Positions 1 through 6,266 of a stretch of DNA of 8,649 bases are shown here, piece after piece (position 1 is the stretch's first letter; the number at the start of each line of letters is the position of its first letter). The DNA is from Hyphomicrobiales bacterium. Its GTDB lineage: Bacteria; Pseudomonadota; Alphaproteobacteria; Rhizobiales; Xanthobacteraceae. The translations under genes were made by a program, and so were the position numbers. The DNA lies in assembly GCA_003133345.1 (NCBI GenBank), contig PKXB01000198.1, forward strand, positions 5,664 to 14,312. Reading direction: 5' to 3'. A model generated the notes under the pieces. The model made no database searches, was not told the DNA's origin, and saw nothing but the letters and a program-made list of their open reading frames with translations.

Positions 1-5
1 TGCAT

Positions 6-812
6 ATGTGGACCATCGACACCACGCCGCTCGCCACCGCGCTCGATGCGGCAAAACAAGGCGGCTTCGACGCGGTCGAACTGCGCCGCACCGATTTCAA
101 GCGTTGCTTCGATGCCGGCATGAGCAACGCGCAGGTGCTCGACCTGATCCGCAAGAGCGGAATTCCCTGCGGCGTGCTCGGTGTCGAATATGGCTGGCTG
201 TTCGCCACCGGCGATGAGAGCAAGCGGCTGTTCAAGGTGTTCCGCGAATCTTGCGAGAACGCGGTCGCGCTCGGCTGCAATATGTTGATGAGCGCGCCGG
301 GGCAGGTGCAGGGCCCGATCAAGGACGCCATCAAATATTTACGCGAGGCCGGCGACATCGCCGCCGAATACAAACTGCGGCTCGCCATCGAATTCAATTC
401 GCAGCACGACGTGCTCAACAGCCTCGGCGTGCTGACCGAACTGATCGAGGGCGCCAACAAGCCGAATTGCGGCTATCTGATCGATGCCTATCATTTCACG
501 CGCAGCGGCGCCGGCGGCCGCGGCTTCGAGAGCGTTCCGGCCGACAAGATTTACTGCTTCCAGTACAGCGATCTGTCGCCCAATCCGGTGACCGGCGTAC
601 GCCGGCCGACCGACCGGCTGCCGCCCGGCAAGGGCATCGTCAAATGGCGCGAGATGCTCGGCCTGTTGGCGGAAAAGGGTTACACCGGCTATCTGAGCTA
701 CGAGGCGCCCAACCCCGAGCAATGGGCGCGCTCGCCCTACGATGTCGCGCGCGAGGGCGTCGAACTCACGAAGCAATTATTGCGGGACACCGTCCCGGGT
801 TACGTTAGTTGA
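6..812 (+). CDS. Sugar phosphate isomerase/epimerase-like TIM-barrel protein (probably 5'-truncated by window edge)
   Basis: The product resembles the xylose-isomerase-like TIM-barrel family, cytoplasmic enzymes that isomerise or epimerise sugars, inositols or related compounds with a bound divalent metal; the substrate cannot be read from sequence. The first visible strand (GFDAVELRR, residues 20-28) and likely metal ligands are present: Glu129 in LAIEFNSQ, Asp160 and His163 in LIDAYHF, Gln186 in CFQYSDL and Glu233 in SYEAPNPEQW. From the first ATG it has 268 residues, close to the usual 260-290. However, the reading frame is open to base 1 and family members normally have a few residues before the first strand. 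The true start is therefore probably just upstream and the ATG at 6 may be internal. The stop lies 10 bp before the kelch gene, suggesting co-transcription. Fold confidence is high; the reaction is unknown. Confidence 0.85.
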   Translation: MWTIDTTPLATALDAAKQGGFDAVELRRTDFKRCFDAGMSNAQVLDLIRKSGIPCGVLGVEYGWLFATGDESKRLFKVFRESCENAVALGCNMLMSAPGQVQGPIKDAIKYLREAGDIAAEYKLRLAIEFNSQHDVLNSLGVLTELIEGANKPNCGYLIDAYHFTRSGAGGRGFESVPADKIYCFQYSDLSPNPVTGVRRPTDRLPPGKGIVKWREMLGLLAEKGYTGYLSYEAPNPEQWARSPYDVAREGVELTKQLLRDTVPGYVS

Positions 813-822
813 GGGTTTGATC

Positions 823-1842
823 ATGGCAGAAGAACTCCCGCTCTTTCTAGGACTGAACGACAAGACTGTTACCGCCATCCCCAAGACGGTCGAGAAACAG
901 CGCTATATGACCAGCGTGGCGCCCAAGGCCGCCAATCCGGGCAAATGGATCGAGCAGCCGCGCATGCCGATCCCGACCGGCGAGCATGCGGTGATCGAAT
1001 GCCAGGGCAAAATTCACTCGATCGCCGGCTACGCAAAACATCGCGTCGATCAGAATTTCCACCAGGTGTTCGATCCGAAAGCCGGCACCTGGTCGTTGAA
1101 GGCGCCCTTCCCGCTGCCGTGCAATCACGTGGCGGGCGTCTCGATCGGGTCGAAAATCTACACCTTCGGCGGCTTCATCGAGCAGAACCGCTGCCCGCAT
1201 TCCAAGTGCTTCGTCTACGACGCCACCACCGACCAGTGGGCTCCGATTGCCGGACTGGCGCGGCCGCGCGGTGCGATCTCCGCGATCGTGCTCGACGGCA
1301 AGATCCACCTGCTCGGCGGACGCGACGTGCGCTCGGTGGAGTGGCATGAGATTTACGATCCGGCGACCGACAAATATACCATCCTTGGCGGCATGCGCGG
1401 CTCGACCGGCACCCAGCCCTTCGTCGGCCAGCGCGATCATATGGGCGTCGCCGTGGTCGATGGAAAAATCCACGCCATCGCCGGCCGCATGGATAGTTAC
1501 GATTTCAACACCAGCCTGAATGCCGTCTACGATCCGAAGACCGATGGCTGGAGCTTCCGCGCGCCGCTGCCGACGGCACGCAGCGGGCCCTCCTGCGTCT
1601 ATATCGTCGGCAAGATCGTTGTGTTCGGCGGCGAGGCCACCGGCAAGGTGTTCGGCACCAACGAGGCCTACGATCCCAAGACCGATAGCTGGGAAGCGCT
1701 CATGCCGATGGCGATCCCGCGCCACGGACTGCATGGCGCGACCTGCGCGGTGATCGGCAACATGGTGCACGTGCCGGGCGGTGGCCCGGTCCCCGGCGGC
1801 CAGGTGCAGGGCGCCTATCACGACGCCTTCACCTTCGGCTGA
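823..1842 (+). CDS. Kelch-repeat beta-propeller protein
   Basis: This 339-residue protein is built almost entirely of kelch repeats. Six units end in an aromatic after a turn: W42, W90, W139, Y185, W243 and W290. Each is preceded by a YDPKTDxW-like segment (for example VYDPKTDGW and AYDPKTDSW), and Gly-Gly pairs follow the second strand (TFGGF, LLGGR, VFGGE). A six-bladed propeller is the natural reading. There is no signal peptide or membrane segment, so it is probably cytoplasmic. I chose ATG 823 over the longer open frame from 742 because GAGG at 811-814, overlapping the upstream stop codon, sits 8 bases before it. Tight spacing to the isomerase-like gene suggests they work together, perhaps as a sugar or lactone enzyme or binding module. 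That role is inference, since kelch propellers range from oxidases and mutarotases to protein-binding scaffolds. Confidence 0.88.
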   Translation: MAEELPLFLGLNDKTVTAIPKTVEKQRYMTSVAPKAANPGKWIEQPRMPIPTGEHAVIECQGKIHSIAGYAKHRVDQNFHQVFDPKAGTWSLKAPFPLPCNHVAGVSIGSKIYTFGGFIEQNRCPHSKCFVYDATTDQWAPIAGLARPRGAISAIVLDGKIHLLGGRDVRSVEWHEIYDPATDKYTILGGMRGSTGTQPFVGQRDHMGVAVVDGKIHAIAGRMDSYDFNTSLNAVYDPKTDGWSFRAPLPTARSGPSCVYIVGKIVVFGGEATGKVFGTNEAYDPKTDSWEALMPMAIPRHGLHGATCAVIGNMVHVPGGGPVPGGQVQGAYHDAFTFG

Positions 1843-1864
1843 AACTACGCGACGAATATAACAA

Positions 1865-1891
1865 CGGCCGCCCTCGCAACGAGGGCGGCCG
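1865..1891. terminator. Bidirectional hairpin terminator between convergent genes
   Basis: A perfect 12-bp stem (1865-1876 with 1880-1891) closes a 3-base CAA loop. It lies 22 bp after the kelch stop and 33 bp after the stop of the convergent DUF992 gene. Reading leftwards, the stem is followed by a T-rich stretch (GTTGTTATATT); reading rightwards it has no T-run. It therefore fits best as the terminator of the minus-strand gene, and perhaps works in both directions. Confidence 0.7.
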
Positions 1892-1924
1892 CACAAACAC
1901 AACGCTACGCTACGCTACGAAAAA

Positions 1925-2410
1925 CTACCGTGCCGGCCGCAATTCAAGTCCGGCGACACCGACCGCGAGATTGAGGCCGGCCTGCCCCTGCCGCGATACC
2001 GGCTGCAGGCTCACGGTGCGGTTCGAGCCGCCGACCAGGACGTTGGCCCCGACACCGGCGCCGACCGTCGCTTCGGCGCTCGCGCCGACGTAGCGGCCGG
2101 CCAGCGCGCCGAACCGGCGATTGGTCGGCGCATAGACTGCCCAGACCATCTCGCCGCCCGTAGTGGCGCCGAGATCGAGGCCGAATTTGGTGATCGATCC
2201 GGTGTAGACCTCACGCGGTCCCGGCTGGGACGGCGTGAACATGCAGGTCAACTCTTTCTTCGATGTGATGATGAGACCGATGCCAGCCGAAATATCGCAG
2301 GTCAAACTGCCGACCTTGGTCCGCTCCCGACCTTGGGCGATGGACGGTGCCGGCAATGCCAACGCCGCGACGACCGCCAGGGCGGCGAGAGCGCTGAGAC
2401 GCCTATGCAT
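1925..2410 (-). CDS. DUF992 family exported protein
   Basis: A 161-residue protein with an N-terminal signal peptide: a basic start (MHRRL), a hydrophobic run over about residues 7-19, and a likely cleavage after SIA near residue 25. The mature part matches the DUF992 pattern I recognise: VGSLTCDISAGIGLII, a second cysteine in LTCMFTP, then GPREVYTGSITKFGLDLG and GGEMVWAVYAPT. Cys38 and Cys56 may form a periplasmic disulfide. The family is common in Rhizobiales and its function is unknown. A GGGAG ribosome-binding site lies 8 bases before the ATG. The gene has its own exact EcfG-type promoter at 2445-2469, so it is probably induced in the general stress response. Family assignment is from recognised motifs, not a search. 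Confidence 0.88.
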   Translation of the reverse strand: MHRRLSALAALAVVAALALPAPSIAQGRERTKVGSLTCDISAGIGLIITSKKELTCMFTPSQPGPREVYTGSITKFGLDLGATTGGEMVWAVYAPTNRRFGALAGRYVGASAEATVGAGVGANVLVGGSNRTVSLQPVSRQGQAGLNLAVGVAGLELRPAR

Positions 2411-2444
2411 GTCTCAAACTCCCATTTGATTGAGATTATTCAAC

Positions 2445-2469
2445 AACGTGAGGCGCCGTGAAAGGTTCC
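2445..2469 (-). promoter_or_regulatory. EcfG-type (general stress response) promoter of the DUF992 gene
   Basis: On the minus strand, GGAAC (2469-2465), a 16-base spacer and CGTT (2448-2445) match the alphaproteobacterial EcfG consensus GGAAC-N16/17-CGTT exactly. The -10 box lies 34 bases before the DUF992 start codon, leaving a leader of roughly 25-30 bases with a GGGAG ribosome-binding site. It sits in the short gap after the upstream gene's stop (2494), so the DUF992 gene can be transcribed on its own. Confidence 0.8.
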
Positions 2470-2493
2470 GCGCACGCCCGACCGCACAGTTTT

Positions 2494-2814
2494 TTATCCC
2501 GCCAGCGGATGCGCCATTTCTGCAACGCAGCGCCCGGAGACATTGGCGCGCGCCGACGCCGATAACCGGCTGAACGGCGGATCGCATCCGATCATTATCG
2601 GCGATGGCGGCTCCGGCGTCTGCTGCTTGCCAACGGAGGCCGGCAGACTCAAGCGGTCGCCCTTATGGGTCCGGTCGACGAATTGCGTTGTCGCACTACG
2701 CTCCGCCACGGGCGTTGCGCGAACCGCCAAGCCGAGCCCCACCGGCGGCGCGACAAAATCCATCGCCAGCAGCACCAGGGTGCCTGCCATGAGATAGGTA
2801 GCGATGCCGCGCAT
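2494..2814 (-). CDS. Conserved-looking small hypothetical protein, N-terminal membrane anchor/signal, two cysteines
   Basis: A 106-residue protein of unknown function. A hydrophobic segment at about residues 4-31 is a membrane anchor or uncleaved signal. It is followed by a polar, Pro-rich middle and a compact C-terminal part carrying GCDPPFSRLSASARANVSGRCVA, with Cys77 and Cys96 spaced as if disulfide-bonded in the periplasm. This tail resembles small hypothetical proteins I recall from Bradyrhizobium relatives, but I cannot name a family. ATG 2814 is preferred over an in-frame ATG at 2868: GGAG lies 6 bases before 2814, and the EcfG-type promoter at 2881-2905 would leave almost no leader for a start at 2868. 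It lies between phyR and the DUF992 gene on the same strand, with its own stress promoter. Confidence 0.72.
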   Translation of the reverse strand: MRGIATYLMAGTLVLLAMDFVAPPVGLGLAVRATPVAERSATTQFVDRTHKGDRLSLPASVGKQQTPEPPSPIMIGCDPPFSRLSASARANVSGRCVAEMAHPLAG

Positions 2815-2880
2815 CGGCGTACTCCATCGCCCCTCGCGGCGTGGGTGTGGCAGCAACGAATCTTGCAAGGGACGGATAGA

Positions 2881-2905
2881 AACGGCCGAAGGCGATTAAT
2901 GTTCC
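2881..2905 (-). promoter_or_regulatory. EcfG-type (general stress response) promoter of the 106-aa hypothetical gene
   Basis: On the minus strand, GGAAC (2905-2901), 16 bases and CGTT (2884-2881) fit the EcfG consensus exactly. The -10 box is 66 bases before the chosen start at 2814. The promoter falls inside alternative open frames on the same strand (2649-2933 and 2696-2959), which argues that those are not genes. Confidence 0.78.
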
Positions 2906-2911
2906 GGCCGC

Positions 2912-2927
2912 GCTCAGCGCGCTGAGC
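2912..2927. repeat. Perfect 16-bp palindrome upstream of a stress promoter
   Basis: GCTCAGCGCGCTGAGC reads the same on both strands. It ends 6 bp upstream of the -35 box of the 106-aa gene's promoter and lies 84 bp beyond the phyR stop codon. It could be an operator for an additional regulator, or part of a phyR terminator, although no T-run follows on the minus strand. Confidence 0.5.
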
Positions 2928-3010
2928 AACCAACGCAATATGCAGATCGCCATGCTCATAGAAGCGGTGATGCTCGGCTATGCTCGGGCCCGTAAAGGCG
3001 GCCGAGTAAG

Positions 3011-3811
3011 CTAGCTCGCCTTCCGCTCGCGCCGTTTGGCGTTGCGCTCGAAGAACAAAGCCTGGCTGAGCACCGCCGACACCGTCGCCGGCTGGAACGG
3101 CTTGGCGATCAGGAACGCCGGTTCCGGCCGCTCGCCGGTGAGAAAGCGTTCCGGATAGGCGGTGATGAAGATCACCGGCACCTCGAACGAGCGCAGCATC
3201 TCGTTGACCGCATCGAGCCCCGAGCTGCCGTCCGCCAACTGAATGTCGGCGAGAATAATCCCCGGCCGCTTGACCTTGGCCAACGCAATCGCCTCTTTAT
3301 GGGTGCGCGCGACGCCGAGCACCTTGTGACCGAGCCCTTCCACCAGACCCTCGAGGTCGAGCGCGATGAAGGTTTCGTCCTCGATGATCAGCACGTCGGT
3401 GGCGATCTCGGCGGCGAGTTCGCGTCCGGAATCTTCCACCAATTCGCGCAGCTTCGGCACGTCGATATCCAGCACCTTGGCGGCGTCGTCTTCCGATAGC
3501 CCTTCCAGCGCGACCAGCAAAAACGCCTGGCGCGGCATCGGCGCGATCTGCGCGAGATGCTTTTCGACCGGTTGGTTGGACTCAGGCGTGCCGGGCTTGC
3601 TGTTGAGTGCGACCGAATTCCAGATTTTGGTGAACAGCCGGTAGAGCGCGATCCGGGTCGAGGCGGTGGAATCCAGGACCTTGGGGTCCTGGATCAGGGC
3701 CTCCAAGGTCGCCGCTACATAGGCATCGCCCGAAGCCTGGCTGCCCGACAGCGCCCGGGCGTACCGGCGGAGATAGGGTAGATGCTGCGCAACTGTTTGA
3801 GATGTCGACAA
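3011..3811 (-). CDS. phyR: PhyR, general stress response anti-anti-sigma response regulator
   Basis: A 266-residue cytoplasmic response regulator. Residues 1-135 form an ECF sigma-like domain (HLPYLRRYARALSGSQ at 10-25; region-4-like helices at about 90-130) that cannot drive transcription but binds NepR. Residues 138-258 form the receiver, with acidic Glu144/Asp145, phosphoacceptor Asp189 in LADIQLADGSSG, Thr217 in FITAYPE and Lys237 in AKPF. In the known mechanism, phosphorylation opens the protein so its sigma-like domain captures NepR and frees EcfG. The start codon is TTG at 3811, with GGAGG five bases upstream; the resulting N-terminus (MSTSQTVAQHLPYLRR) matches the family. It is divergent from nepR-ecfG and has its own exact EcfG-type promoter. 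No partner histidine kinase is encoded in the window. Confidence 0.97.
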   Translation of the reverse strand: MSTSQTVAQHLPYLRRYARALSGSQASGDAYVAATLEALIQDPKVLDSTASTRIALYRLFTKIWNSVALNSKPGTPESNQPVEKHLAQIAPMPRQAFLLVALEGLSEDDAAKVLDIDVPKLRELVEDSGRELAAEIATDVLIIEDETFIALDLEGLVEGLGHKVLGVARTHKEAIALAKVKRPGIILADIQLADGSSGLDAVNEMLRSFEVPVIFITAYPERFLTGERPEPAFLIAKPFQPATVSAVLSQALFFERNAKRRERKAS

Positions 3812-3889
3812 GAATCCCTCCGAACCAATGCGCCCTGGGTTGATTGGGCACTGCCCCCGAAAATCCGCTCAAGCCTACTTAGCTGTCTT

Positions 3890-3914
3890 AACGTGGTCAT
3901 TGGAAAAAAGTTCC
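3890..3914 (-). promoter_or_regulatory. EcfG-type promoter of phyR
   Basis: On the minus strand, GGAAC (3914-3910), 16 bases and CGTT (3893-3890) match the EcfG consensus exactly. This gives a phyR leader of about 70 bases before the TTG start. It implies positive feedback: freed EcfG raises PhyR, which titrates more NepR. Its -35 box is 8 bp from, and inverted relative to, the -35 box of the nepR-ecfG promoter. Confidence 0.85.
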
Positions 3915-3922
3915 CTACTTAT

Positions 3923-3948
3923 GGAACCATCGGCCAATTCGTGGGTTT
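3923..3948 (+). promoter_or_regulatory. Probable EcfG-type promoter of nepR-ecfG
   Basis: GGAAC (3923-3927) is followed after 16 bases by GGTT (3944-3947), one mismatch from CGTT; read with a 17-base spacer the element is GTTT (3945-3948). The start of nepR is about 60 bases downstream, with GGGG at 3997-4000 as a plausible ribosome-binding site. Autoregulation of nepR-ecfG by EcfG is established in related bacteria; here the -10 is slightly weaker than that of phyR. Confidence 0.7.
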
Positions 3949-4007
3949 TAAATAAACGCAGACGGGGGACCCTACGCCCAGCCGGGCACGGGAATTGGGG
4001 TTGAACG

Positions 4008-4232
4008 ATGAACGAACGCAAACCCGTGGGACAACTAATACCAATGGAAACCGCGGAAACCCGCAACCGGAAAGCCAGCCCCAAGCCGGGAAAACTTGGC
4101 CGCGAGGTGCAAGCCCGTCTCGGCCAGCAACTTCGCGCCATGTACGACGACGTGGTGAACCAAGGCGTACCGGATCGGTTTGCCGACCTGCTCAATCGTA
4201 TCGACGGCAATGGGAACAAGGACAAGCACTGA
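4008..4232 (+). CDS. nepR: NepR, anti-sigma factor of the general stress response
   Basis: A 74-residue soluble protein. Residues 1-29 are a variable, polar, probably disordered N-terminus. Residues 30-67 carry the two-helix NepR core, with the recognisable LRAMYDDVVNQGVPDRFADLL at 42-62. In this family the core binds region 2/region 4 of EcfG in unstressed cells and switches to the sigma-like domain of phosphorylated PhyR under stress. Its TGA (4230-4232) shares one base with the ecfG ATG (4232-4234), indicating translational coupling, as expected for a sigma/anti-sigma pair whose ratio matters. An EcfG-type promoter lies at 3923-3948. Length and motif are typical for the family. Confidence 0.95.
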   Translation: MNERKPVGQLIPMETAETRNRKASPKPGKLGREVQARLGQQLRAMYDDVVNQGVPDRFADLLNRIDGNGNKDKH

Positions 4233-4780
4233 TGCCCATGGACGAGTCGGTCCGCAAAGCCGTTCTCGGCGCGGTGCCCAGCCTGCGCGCATTCGCGATC
4301 TCGCTCTGCGGGAACGTGGATCGCGCGGATGACTTGGTGCAGGAAACGCTGCTGCGCGCGCTCGCCAATATCGATTCTTTCCAGCCCGGCACCAACATGT
4401 CGGCCTGGCTGTTCACCATCCTGCGCAATCATTTTCGCTCCGAATATCGCAAGCGCCGGCGCGAGGTCGAGGACGGCGAAGGCCGTTATGCCGAGACGCT
4501 GAAAACGCAGCCCGAGCAATACGGCCACGTCGAGTTTCGCGAATTCCGCGAGGCGCTGGTGAAATTGCCGGCGGACCAGCGCGAGGCGCTCGTCCTGGTC
4601 GGCGCTTCGGGATTTTCCTATGAGGAAGCCGCCCATATCTGCGAATGCGCGGTCGGTACCATTAAGTCGCGCGTCAATCGGGCGCGCACCCGGCTGGCCG
4701 AGCTGATGTCGATCGCCGGTGCCGACGATTTCGGGCCGGACGAGCAGACGCGGGCGGTGATGGCCGGCGGCGGGGAGTAA
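4232..4780 (+). CDS. ecfG: EcfG, ECF-type RNA polymerase sigma factor of the general stress response
   Basis: A 182-residue ECF sigma factor. Region 2 spans about residues 14-77 and contains DDLVQETLLRAL (33-44) and the -10-binding NMSAWLFTILRNHFRSEYRKR (55-75). Region 4 spans about 105-160 and contains LPADQREAL, the helix-turn-helix FSYEEAAHICECAVGTIKSR (128-147) and VNRARTRL. By family knowledge it directs RNA polymerase to GGAAC-N16/17-CGTT promoters, several of which occur in this window. I chose ATG 4232 because it overlaps the nepR stop (coupling) and gives the usual N-terminus and length; ATG 4238, two codons on, is also possible. The open frame extends upstream to 3995 but only as a shadow of nepR. 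No clear terminator follows. Confidence 0.95.
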   Translation: MPMDESVRKAVLGAVPSLRAFAISLCGNVDRADDLVQETLLRALANIDSFQPGTNMSAWLFTILRNHFRSEYRKRRREVEDGEGRYAETLKTQPEQYGHVEFREFREALVKLPADQREALVLVGASGFSYEEAAHICECAVGTIKSRVNRARTRLAELMSIAGADDFGPDEQTRAVMAGGGE

Positions 4781-4903
4781 GGCATTTAGATTATTTTTTG
4801 CGGTCCGGTATTTTTCCTATTCCACTCTCAGAGTTCTTAGCTAGGACCCGCCCGCGACAGGGATAGCTATCGACGTTCAACCGCCGCAAGTTAGAATTCC
4901 GCA

Positions 4904-6148
4904 ATGACAAACAGCAAAACCGAGGTCGCGATCATCGGCGGCGGCGCGGCCGGCATCGCGGCCGGCCGGCGCCTGCGCGCGGCGGGCACCGATTGCCTGG
5001 TGATCGAGGCGCGGCCGCGGCTGGGCGGGCGGGCCCGGACTGTTACCGACCAATCTGGTTTCGCGCTCGATCTCGGGTGCGGCTGGCTGCATTCGGCCGA
5101 CCGCAATCCGTGGCTGAAAGTTGCCGAAGGCCAAGGCCGCACCATTGACAGTACGCCGCCGCCCTGGACGAAGCCCACGCTACCGATCGGTTTTTCGTTG
5201 GCCGAGCAGCACGACTTCAGCAACGCCATGGAGGGATTTCATGAGCGTGTCGAGACGGCCGCAAAAGGCCCCGACGTCGCGGCCGCAACGCTGCTCGCGC
5301 CGGATGACCGCTGGAACAACCTGATCGTCGCGGTCGGTACTTACATCAGCGGCGCTGAGTTCAATGATATTTCCGCCCACGATTTCGCCAACTACGCCGA
5401 CAACGGCGTAAACTGGCGCGTGGTCGAAGGCTATGGCGCGACCATTGCCGCCGCCGGCGACGATTTACCGGTCGCGCTCGACTGTCCGGTGCGCCGGATC
5501 GACCACAGCGGACAACGATTGAGGATCGAAACGGCGAAAGGCGTCATCACGGCCGATCAGGCGATCGTGACATTGCCGAGCGCGGTTCTCGCCGAAAACG
5601 AGCGCCTGTTCACGCCGTTGCTGCCGGAGAAGACGCAGGCCGCACGCGGCCTGCCGCTCGGCCTGGCCGACAAACTGTTCCTGTCGCTTGACCGCGCGGA
5701 GGAATTCGACCCAGACATCCGCCTGTTCGGCGCCAACGATCGCGTCTCGACGGCCGCTTATCACCTGCGGCCGTTCGGGCGGCCGCAGATCGAGGCCTAT
5801 TTCGGCGGCAGCCATGCCGCCGCGTTGGAAGCCGAGGGCGAGCGCGCCTTCTTCGAGTTCGCCGTGTCCGAACTGGTCAGTCTGCTCGGCAGCGCTTTCG
5901 CGCGCCGGGTGAAACCAATTCATATGCATCGCTGGGGCGCCGATCCGTTTGCGCGCGGCTCATATTCGTATGCGCTACCGGACATGGCGGATTGCCGCAC
6001 CGCGTTGGCTGCGCCGGTGGACGGCCGCCTGTTCTTCGCCGGCGAAGCCTGCTCGCGCGGCGACTTCTCGACCGCGCATGGCGGCTGGATCACCGGGGTT
6101 TCAGCCGCCAAGCAGGTGATTGCCGTGCGGCAAGGCAAACATGTCTGA
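4904..6148 (+). CDS. FAD-dependent amine-oxidase-family oxidoreductase
   Basis: A 414-residue flavoprotein of the monoamine oxidase / protoporphyrinogen oxidase fold. The N-terminus has the FAD-binding GGGAAG (12-17) and the ribose-binding Glu35, followed by the second flavin motif PRLGGRART (38-46). The C-terminus has the family's closing FAD motif: FFAGEACSRGDFSTAHGGW, then ITGVSAAKQ (about 376-405). Such enzymes oxidise C-N bonds of amines, or related substrates, to imines with O2 or another acceptor; the substrate here is not predictable. There is no signal peptide, so it is probably cytoplasmic. The ATG at 4904 lacks a convincing ribosome-binding site, but the Rossmann motif begins at the expected distance. 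It follows ecfG by 123 bp on the same strand, and I found no EcfG-type promoter before it, so a stress role is unproven. Confidence 0.85.
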   Translation: MTNSKTEVAIIGGGAAGIAAGRRLRAAGTDCLVIEARPRLGGRARTVTDQSGFALDLGCGWLHSADRNPWLKVAEGQGRTIDSTPPPWTKPTLPIGFSLAEQHDFSNAMEGFHERVETAAKGPDVAAATLLAPDDRWNNLIVAVGTYISGAEFNDISAHDFANYADNGVNWRVVEGYGATIAAAGDDLPVALDCPVRRIDHSGQRLRIETAKGVITADQAIVTLPSAVLAENERLFTPLLPEKTQAARGLPLGLADKLFLSLDRAEEFDPDIRLFGANDRVSTAAYHLRPFGRPQIEAYFGGSHAAALEAEGERAFFEFAVSELVSLLGSAFARRVKPIHMHRWGADPFARGSYSYALPDMADCRTALAAPVDGRLFFAGEACSRGDFSTAHGGWITGVSAAKQVIAVRQGKHV

Positions 6149-6266
6149 TATGCCGCCGATAAACGTTTGACTTAGCTCAACAAGCCCCGCGTGGATTCAT
6201 GCAAGGTCACGCTCGCCGCGAAGCTACCGTCGTCATCAGCCGCTGGACCGCGCATAGCGCTAAGCT

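Noticed and set aside
847..1902. Long minus-strand open frame opposite the kelch gene
   Set aside because: Typical high-GC antisense shadow; composition is low-complexity and the plus strand has clear kelch repeats.
1903..1919. Tandem CGCTA repeat (three copies plus two bases)
   Set aside because: Too short and too few copies to suggest more than local slippage between convergent genes.
2696..2959. Minus-strand open frame with a hydrophobic N-terminus (MSMAICILRWLLSALSAAG), and an overlapping one at 2649-2933
   Set aside because: The EcfG promoter at 2881-2905 and the ribosome-binding site of the 106-aa gene lie inside these frames, their C-terminal halves are shadow translation of that gene, and no good ribosome-binding site precedes them.
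2970..2989. Direct repeat of ATGCTCGG after the phyR stop
   Set aside because: Two 8-bp copies ten bases apart in GC-rich intergenic DNA are close to chance expectation and match no known element.
3875..4636. 253-codon minus-strand open frame opposite nepR-ecfG
   Set aside because: It covers the divergent promoters and is antisense to two confidently identified genes.
4844..4877. GGACC ... CGTT before the amine-oxidase-family gene as a stress promoter
   Set aside because: The spacing is about 25 bases and the -35 box is mismatched, so it does not fit the EcfG consensus.
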